NCBI RefSeq assembly: GCF_964204645.1
Contig: NC_134030.1
Location: 5,270,278-5,330,277, forward strand
Source: Tubulanus polymorphus
Taxonomy: Eukaryota > Nemertea > Palaeonemertea > Tubulaniformes > Tubulanidae
Direction of reading: 5' to 3'
Length of the DNA stretch: 60,000 nt
Shown here piece by piece: positions 51,626 through 60,000 of the stretch; positions within the stretch are counted from its first letter, which is position 1; each line of letters opens with the position of its first letter. The notes under the pieces were generated by a model. That model saw only the letters and a program-made list of their open reading frames with translations, ran no database searches and was not told the DNA's origin. A program made the position numbers and the translations under genes.

Positions 51626-53412
51626 TCATAGTTATTCCCTATAGAGACTATTTTCATCGAATTGTCGTAAGTAATGACGCTGCATATACATTACACCGCT
51701 TGGCATTATATGCACTATCTATTTACGACGGAATTCTCCGGTTTTACATATCGAAAAAAAAGATATCAATACACATCATTACATAAGTGACAGTACCCGA
51801 TGACACGGCGGTGACACGAGCTATAAAATCCAAGGATTTATCAGCCAACAGACACAATACGTGTGTACAGAATTAGTTCTAAATGATCGTAAAACCGCGA
51901 TCGTCGTCGATGGATATTAATACGGGAATGTATCAGATCGTCTGTGCTAGACATCAGGGGCTGATTTAGGGTCGGGTTATCGTGCGTGTCCAGCTGTGTC
52001 GTCGCATCGGGACACGAACTTACATTTCTAATCAAACAGCCCACGCCTACCAGTGTCTGCTTTATATAACTTATCAACTAGAGACTTTTGTCTTAAAGAA
52101 GGGCCAGACTTTATCGCATTAGCGTCTTGTCTCGTCCATGACCTAGAATTACGTTAAGCATTATCTGACTGGTTCGGGAAATAACAGGAAGAAAGAAGTC
52201 AAATGATCGTAACGTTTCGTCGCTACGGACTTAGTTTTAAAGACGGGTCAGTTTCGCATCAGTTTGTACATCACACAGATAACAACCGATGAACACGCAT
52301 TATTGCCAACCATGCTTATCGCGAGCGTCACAAACGGCGATTTAATGAATTTTAACGACAGAAACTAGCGACTCTTCCACAGTTCAAAGCTCGTAATTTA
52401 TTGCCATTTCACGTGAATATCATTCGCTAAACTGTCGTCTCGTGTAAAAGTGTCGGCGGTTTTCCATTAGCGAAATAAAATCGCAATAAATTTCACTATG
52501 CTCGGATCGCGATTGCTGAGGCGATAGATTGTTGTCGTTATATATAGAGTTTCATTTAGTTTTATGGCGCGTTCACGCTCAGTGATTTGTTAATTGTTTA
52601 ATGTCGTGTCAATTAACCTTCGTTTGATACAGTTTATAAGTTAATGTATCCGTCCCTTCTTTGCACCAATGCTTAATAATGAATGTACCGCGTTAACCGC
52701 CCCCGAATTCAAACCGTGTGAACATTTTACATCGCATATCGATTTCGGAACGAAGGCTCTCGGTGAAATTCTCAAATAACATCGTGATATCTTACTTATC
52801 GTTCTACTCGTCTTCACGGGATTTCCCAATTGAGACTTGGCATCGTTTTCAAGATTGAATCTTCGCATGGTTCTGTCCGTCGTTTCTAAAACGCTAATGC
52901 ACTGCCAGGTGGTTTGAACCGTCGGGCATCGATGAAAAATTTACGACGACTATTGAACTACAATAGAACGTGCCATTTGTTTTCTAATTTTGGATTTCTG
53001 TATTAATCTTAAATACGGTCGATTTTATGACCGAATTTTATGGTTTTATTGTACCCTAAATTCGCCCCCTTTGTCAATGCAACATATGACTGTTGGTTTA
53101 GAGCTCCTGTAGTTTTGCTGCGCTCTTTCTTTCACAAGGTTAAAGTTCGAGAACATCGGCGGGAATCGTGAAAGTTTATTGGTATTGCGTTTGCAAATTC
53201 CCCCCAAATAAGAATGAAATCTAAGACATTGTTAAAGTATAATGTAAAAGTAGAGAAAATTCGTAAAGTCTCCTCGAAACTATGTATGTTTTGAGCACAG
53301 ATTTGAGTAATTATCTTACAGTCTTTTTTTACTTTATCTTAGAACATCTTTTGTCACCAATCACTTTCTACTTCTATTTCTATTCATTTATGAATCGTGC
53401 ATCAGTTACATA

Positions 53413-53689
53413 AGCCGCGATCACATGGAGACGATATGGTCCAGGCCCGAGCCAAATTTGGCCCTTTCCTAATTAGAGAACCATTCACTCGATACTAAAC
53501 AATGCGTAAACAAAGTGATGTGAGTCACTTCCGGAACCTGTAGCAATTCTGACGCAATTATCTTATCCGTGCTAAGATTTGGCTGGGGCCTGATCCGGCG
53601 TTTTTGTTTGTGCAAAACAGGCACGGACCCATTTGGCACCCATATGAACAGTGTAGTCTCGGGGAAAGATCGGTCGTGTGATCGTGGCT
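53413..53689. mobile_element. MITE copy B, AGCC(A/G)CGATCACA family, intact ends
   Basis: Terminal inverted repeats AGCCGCGATCACA (53413-53425) and TGTGATCGTGGCT (53677-53689) differ at one base. The 277-bp body matches 11094-11330 in the same orientation. No ORF. Confidence 0.65.
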
Positions 53690-56600
53690 GTAGATCTAAA
53701 CGCAACCGACCTGATCCGCGATAGAAGACGCCAGCAATACGACCATTTACGTAATATTTTCTCGCCGTTTTTAAACGGGTCGATGGAAAAGACGAATCGC
53801 TTTCAGCAGTCTGGCGACAAGTGACACATGTTTTGTGGCGAGCCGCTGATGTAAACGCCCGTGAGAGCTTGTTTAGTTTGACAGAAACGATTTATCTCTC
53901 ACTTAGCTTCGAAAGAAGTTGCGGAGAAATACCATCTCTACTCGATAGTCGACGATGCTATGATTCACTTACGAGTAATGTTCACTTCTATTCTGGCTGC
54001 TTGGTTTTCCCTTGAAGTAATCATTAACAAATGATTACTCGACAGTTCCCTCAAACTGTCACGAATTAATAAATAGAAAAGGGATGAATATATTAACTTT
54101 TGGTAACATTTATTCATTGCATTCACTCGATTGCTCTCTGATGATAGCCTGATTAGAATGACTGTAACGATGGTTTCATGTGAGAAAGTTTGACTAACAT
54201 CCTTGCGTATCTAGGCCTACTCTCATGGCGCAGCATTTCGTTAATTTGTGAGTTTTGGTTCGGGCAGAATGTAATAAGTGCTTTCGGCTTCGGAAGCGGC
54301 AAATCGGGGTATTTTTCACGCGTCTGATTGACAACATATCACCGAACATCAATGTCAACAAAACTATCATACGACGATTATAAGCAATGCTGGCTAATGA
54401 CATCATAACATAATAACAATTTAAACATACTAAACGCCAACAGTTATGGACGAAATATAGCCGTTTTACGTTCGATAGAAACATTAAAATGTCACTCGCT
54501 CTCTACCCATGCAGTGGTCGAATGAAAGAGGAGACCGTTTCTATACGTATAGCATCGTCGGTCAAGTCGTCGGCTAATGGCGGGCTTTATAGCGTTATAA
54601 CGACTCCATGTCCATAAAACGGACGTATATATCAATTTGACAGGTCGTTATTCGCGGGCTGATGACCAGAATCCGGTCGACACGATCCGAACGCCAATCG
54701 GGGTTAGACGGTATCTATGGCCGATGATTACCATTATTGAACACGATACACTCAAGCCGCTACTAAAAAGGCGTTCATGGCCCAACTTCTGTTAGCGATG
54801 GGCAGGGGTGGTATAAACCAACTCGTCAATTCGGGGTTTATGAGTTCAAAAAGTTCATTGCAGCAGAGTTACATCTATGATGTTTCTTTCTCTGACCTTG
54901 CGCTGGAAAATAACCTCAATTTTGTTTATAAATGCCCCGAATATGCGAACGTTCATCCTACCGAAGGTATAATATCTACGCTGCTACAAATAGCGACCAA
55001 TTAATATTTTTTCGAGCTCAATTCACTTTTGGGATATGGCCAGGTAGTAATGCATGAATATTCCAAAAATTCATTCGAAAGTTCGCTGATATTCGGCGCT
55101 GGTTTTTACATTCAATAACGCGCTTGAAGTGTCAACCGTCGTCGTAAAATTGATTGTCGAACGTCTTTAATTGATTTACATCGCGGCTCATAAATTAAAC
55201 TCAACCGAAACGGAAACCGTGGCGGGGTCATTCGGTACAAACCTGTAGTAAATCGTCGTTTGGGTTTCGAATAGGTCGCCGGGGAGGAGTAAAAATTAAC
55301 TTAACTACACGGAGTTTGAAACATTCATCGGCGCACTCGGTGCTTATCCTCGTGCGCACGGAAGCAACCGGTAGCCAGTGACGAGTTCGATTTAATTATG
55401 GCGTCAATTCGTGCCCAGAATGGAAGCGATTTGAAAATATTTGCTTTCAATTAGCCAATCTTGTAGGGTCTAGAAAAAAAACTTCATTTGTTTCAGGGTA
55501 TACAAATAAAATGAACTTGGCGAATAACAATCGATTGAGTTGTGAGTTGTTTGTAGGTATCGATTGGAGATAAAGGTAAAACGCGTGGTTTGCAACAGCG
55601 TGAATAAATCCGTAAAACACGATGTTAACACTAGATTACGGATTCGGCTTCGAAGACCGGGTCAATCGGGTACAGCGCATCGAATCGGGATTTACGTTCT
55701 CTCGTTTTGTCTGTCACTGATTGCGAATCTCGTAGAGAGAAGCACCAAGATGAACTGACCCATGAGCCACGAGCAATGAAGAAGAGAGATACGTTTTGTG
55801 TTCGGCTCGACATACACACTTGGGATCTCGTTAATTCACTTGATTTCCATTAATCGAGCAACACGAATGAAGGTCACCGTGGCCTACCTGCTTCCGGTCA
55901 GATTTACAGATATCGATACTGATTCACTCATAATAAACCTCAATTTCAATCATATTTCATAAATTCCTGAGAAATACGAAATTATTTCTAAATCCAGTCT
56001 AATTGTCCTTTTGAAGCGCCGAAGTGTCGAACTTAGAAAAAAAAGGTGTCGAGATTATCTTTATTATTATCAAATGTGCCAAAATCGAAACGGTGCCAGG
56101 AGACTCTAAGATATGAACCCATATCAACAGATCAAAGAAAAAGTCTGTTTGATCTGAATCTACGAAATGTATTCTGAAAGGGTTCACTCGGTACAAAACA
56201 TTAAAATCCCGGCGTTGCATTATTGTAATTGTTTTCATGGCCATTGGTGTTTTCAGGCGATATCATGGTCAATTTCGCGTCTGGTCTGTGTGTTTTGTCT
56301 AAAAGATGTCGAAGAACCATAACAAAATCCGCCAGCTCATCGTTCGTCTTCAAGCACATTATTTCAATCTTTTTTTGCAAAATAAAAGCGGAAGTTATTA
56401 CTTTCAATGATCTCAAAAATCTTAAAAATGTTTATACACTTTCACTAAGGCAGAGATAAAGCATTTGGTTCTGATTGTCGGAAACATCTTTATTCTTAAA
56501 ACTCGCTTTTTACGAATCTAATAAAAAGTAAGTGTCAAATGAGCAGTTTCGATATCTATTCTGAGGAAATATGTCGTTTAATGATTATGTAGAAACATGA

Positions 56601-57215
56601 GATTCGTGACTTTTGTTGTGACCTTCAATTACTATCGCACAGTCTTCAATGCAATTCACGTTTGTATTTTAGTGACTCCGTTGCGTGCAATCGTCGACGC
56701 TCGCATCCCCTCACCGATCACCGGGGCGTCTGACGCCTCGCGTTAAGCCGGTCGCCGTTTGAATATTTTGTCGCGGTTAAACGGTGCAAAATGATAATCG
56801 ATCGGTTACTAATTATAGGGCTCAAACACCAGTAGCCGTCCATCCATTCAAGTAAGTACGTGCAACGTTTATGACGTTAGATTGACTACGGCGTTATGCG
56901 GGGCGCATAGCCGCATCGCGCGAGGAGAGCACGTAATGCTATTGTTTTCTGACTATTCCACGAAGGCTTCGTTTCGACTGGGCTGTTGCCGCTGATTTAT
57001 AGGCTTGTACTCAGCGACGTCGCATCAGTAAACACCAGCGTTCACGCTCCACGATCCACACAGGTGTGTTCTGATCTGATAAAAAACATTTTCCAATAAC
57101 TACCATCGATTCAAATTTGTTCGTACTACAAATAATAGACCGTTCTTAATTACGTTTATTTAAGGCATTTATTGATCTAATTAGTAAAAATACTTGAATA
57201 CGGAAATATTTTGGT

Positions 57216-57290
57216 CTCAGATACGGGCTCGAACCCACCGACGCGCGCGATCGCTGATGATGGTGACGTTTTGTGCGCGGAAACAAGTCT
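57216..57290 (-). mobile_element. tRNA-related SINE fragment
   Basis: The minus strand has B-box-like GGTTCGAGCCC (57225-57235, one mismatch) inside GGTGGGTTCGAGCCCGTATC, preceded by CAGCGATCGCGCGCGTC. There is no cloverleaf. Probably the head of a decayed SINE. Confidence 0.3.
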
Positions 57291-58458
57291 TGTTTTATCA
57301 CAACAACAAACCATTACAACAGACCTATACTATTGGGTATTAAAACCTAGCTGATTTATACCAATGTACCGAATGGCACTCGTTTTAAATTCTCGGAACA
57401 CCAAGCGACGCACTGAACATACGCAGAACTCGAAGAGTCATCGGGCTCCGATTCGATCTGATATACGACCAGGAAATCGACATTAAATCGTATAATCAAC
57501 ACATTTCTTTTGCATATTAGAACTCTACACCGTGCAGTCCAGCCAACGAACAAGTTGGCACCGAGGTTCTTGTCGAATAACCTACGAAAAAAAGTTATCA
57601 AGATATATTCTTGAGTGAATTGTGACGCATCAAAACTCACGATGCTACTATCAGTACTGCTCTAAATACTCCGAACCTTTTGGATCTCTTTTAACAGATT
57701 CAGACGTTTTACTGACGAGGCGTGAAGGGGATATGGTTTTCTAGTTAATGGACCAAAGGCAGACTAATACAGGTACGTAGCTGCAATGAATAAGTTCGCG
57801 CATGCGTAAATAACTTATATGATGTATCGGCCATATTGGTGGCGCGTGCATCGTGGCCACTGTCGCGTCCTTTTAGTTTTATTTTTTAAAATGTCTTGTA
57901 GAAAGAAATATTACCGTTTGATATCACAAATTATTTGGCGTGGTCTTCGCTTGCGTGTCGTTGTCAAACGCGGTTGTAAACATTGGCCAGAAAGTTGTTT
58001 TATTACTTCATATGCGTTGTTAACACAAAGAAACCAGATGCTTAATCCTTGTAAATTTGAAACGGTTTCCTGATGACGCCCGCGGTGACAGCTGGCCACT
58101 TAAAATCTGACTTTTATCTTCTTCGAGAAAAGAACTAATCCGACATGTTGTCCGCGTAAAAGGGAAGGTGTGGCGACAGAATGGCCCAGAATCGACATCC
58201 ATAACTAAATACTTCTAGTTTAAAAATTGTCACATATTAAAAACCATCTGGTTCGGTTCTAAATCACCTTTAAATTCACTCTATTGTTCAGAGACACGAG
58301 AACAACGATGTACGCATAATCATAAAATATTTCATTCAGTCACGACACTGATATTTCTACTTCTGTAAGACGCGTGCTGGGATACATTTATCCAATGTAA
58401 TGAAGTCGATTCATTTCACATTGCAGACCACTACGAGAGCAGTAAAATCATCCACTAC

Positions 58459-58652
58459 TATAATTGAGACCCTTCCCTCCCATAGGGCATGTTATTCTTA
58501 GCCCAGAACTTCAGACCAGGAACTATCAGAGGCGATACAAAATATGCAATTTAACTCCTCGGGACTTGAACTACTGACCTACAAGGTGTTCTACTGACTC
58601 CGTCACTATTTACCTTGTTGTATAATTGAGACCCTTCCCTCCTCTAGGGCAT
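58459..58652 (-). mobile_element. tRNA-derived SINE flanked by duplicated tail
   Basis: A stretch beginning TATAATTGAGACCCTTCCCT and ending TAGGGCAT occurs at 58459-58490 and again at 58621-58652, offset 162 bp. Between them, on the minus strand, lie an A-box-like GACGGAGTCAGTAG and a B-box-like TAGTTCAAGTCCC (58561-58573). The order tail, head, body, tail suggests a tandem or dimeric SINE. Confidence 0.5.
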
Positions 58653-60000
58653 CTAATTCAATCTCTAACGCTCTAGGAGGTTTATTTATATAAGGGATAT
58701 ATCTTAATGGCTAATAAAAATTCTATAAATATGTATACATGTTTTTTACCTGAATTTTTGTTTATGAAACTTTGAATCGAATCGGTAGAAACTGATAGTA
58801 CTCTGTAGGTTAACGTGATTTCGATGAAATCAAGATAATTTGATTTTGATGAAATCTAGTAAACCTTTAAAGTTCTGTCGGTCTTCGCGTTTACTGTCAT
58901 AACACCAGGTCAACACGGCTTTCACAACTCCTACTTATCAAGATAAAGATAGTTTTGGACATCTCGAATGAATAAAATCAAGTTAACTTTCAAAGAAGTA
59001 TTTCCTTTACGTTTACAGTTTTTCTTTTCAAAATTGTCGAGGGTATTCGGATCGGATTGACCGACCTGAACGTACATTCATCAGGACGCGCAGTGATCAT
59101 TGTGATCTACGAGTTTTAATATCCCATCCGGGATGACTGGTTGTTGACACAGACCGTACACTGACCACACATCGGTGCTTGTTAGTAATACGAACCGATT
59201 GCGACCTGTGAATTAGGCTACAGGATATGAAAACCCATAATCCATCCAGGCTTGAATATCAACTAGCAAAGACACCTCGACAAGCAGCAGTCGTGCATGT
59301 GTGAAAAAAACCGTCGCAGAAACACGTTTAAGTTATACCATGCAATCATTCCCTAAATGAATTGTAGATGAGCTATCCGGCAAATCATAGGTCTCCAAAC
59401 CATTCGAGTACGTGCTATATCTTAGTAACGTGAACATTAAAAGTCATAATCTAAAATTATCGAATTCCGCCTTTCGTTAAGAGTAGTCGAAGGGTTTCTT
59501 TGAGAACAGAATTTTCGAGACGTTAGATGTTATTGGTTCCGCGTTCTGTGAAATAATGATCGCCAAAAGGTAGATGACATTTACAATAGTCCCGGAAGGT
59601 GCATTTATATGTAGGTATTGCGAAAATTGAGAATATTATACGTTCAGTTAAGCGGGATAGAGCCAAACGACTATTAACCGGTAAATTACGCGGCAATTAT
59701 CCGTGATTTAACCGACAAGTGCTGTCAAATCATTCCCATAAACATCCGCTTATACCAGAACAGGTAAACTATCTCATATATAAGTCTTAAGTTATCTCGA
59801 TCATGGACAGAATGCGCCTGTTTGAATATACGGAGCCAGGCTCCAGTCTTCTGTCAAAGAAACTCGGCTAGACGGCATTTTCTTGTATGAAGCCGTTTTT
59901 ATCGTATGGATTTGTTAGGGCCACGTCAGACATTCGCAAATGTAAAAATGGCAGCGGTGAATTCGCCTAAAAAAAATCACGGAGGTGATTTGTCGCCAAG

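Larger units (their letters stand above)
48200..60000. other. Region downstream of Post2
   Basis: 11.8 kb without a coding gene I can support. AATAAA at 48862-48867 and 49591-49596 are candidate Post2 poly(A) signals. It holds an E-box palindrome (48653-48679), SINE-like fragments (51541-51625, 57216-57290, 58459-58652) and one full MITE (53413-53689). No further homeobox was seen. Confidence 0.6.

Noticed and set aside
26314-60000. Hox-linked microRNA such as mir-10
   Set aside because: No mature mir-10-type sequence seen. That gene normally lies near Hox4/Hox5, not beside posterior Hox genes.

Overview
This window is nuclear DNA from a lophotrochozoan animal (mollusc, annelid, brachiopod or similar). 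The evidence is intron-split genes with GT-AG introns, AT-rich non-coding DNA full of short inverted-repeat elements, and a homeobox exon of the Post2 type, a posterior Hox class found only in lophotrochozoans. I cannot fix the phylum from sequence alone.

Layout. (1) 224-26313, + strand: the last 18 coding exons of a STAT5-type signal transducer. The exons join in frame without a break (2094 nt, 697 residues plus stop). They cover the end of the N-terminal domain, the coiled coil, the DNA-binding domain, the linker, the SH2 domain, the phosphotyrosine tail and a short acidic C-terminus. Roughly the first 80 residues and the promoter lie upstream of the window. (2) About 26314-28220: 3'UTR and end of the STAT transcript. 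(3) About 28.2-41.5 kb: intergenic. It has fold-back elements, a striking cluster of tRNA-type B boxes at 36.1-36.33 kb, and a possible promoter with a non-coding first exon for the Hox gene near 39.74-39.95 kb. (4) 41617-48199, + strand: a two-exon posterior Hox gene, Post2 (251 residues), with a 5.8 kb intron. (5) 48200-60000: no coding gene seen; it holds paired E-box palindromes, SINE-like fragments and one inverted-repeat transposon.

The introns and spacers carry many small mobile elements: a piggyBac-type MITE with intact TTAA flanks, two copies of a GGCCACCCT-ended element, two copies of an AGCC(A/G)CGATCACA-ended element, a family of about 110-bp fold-back repeats, two inverted-repeat elements with hammerhead-ribozyme-like cores, and a 5'-truncated LINE tail.

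The two genes have no direct biochemical link visible here: one is a cytokine/JAK pathway transcription factor, the other an axial patterning factor. Their adjacency is still notable. Vertebrate STAT genes sit on the same chromosome arms as HOXB, HOXC and HOXD, so a STAT immediately beside the posterior end of a lophotrochozoan Hox complex suggests old linkage. No Post1, other Hox gene, microRNA or CRISPR array was recognised.
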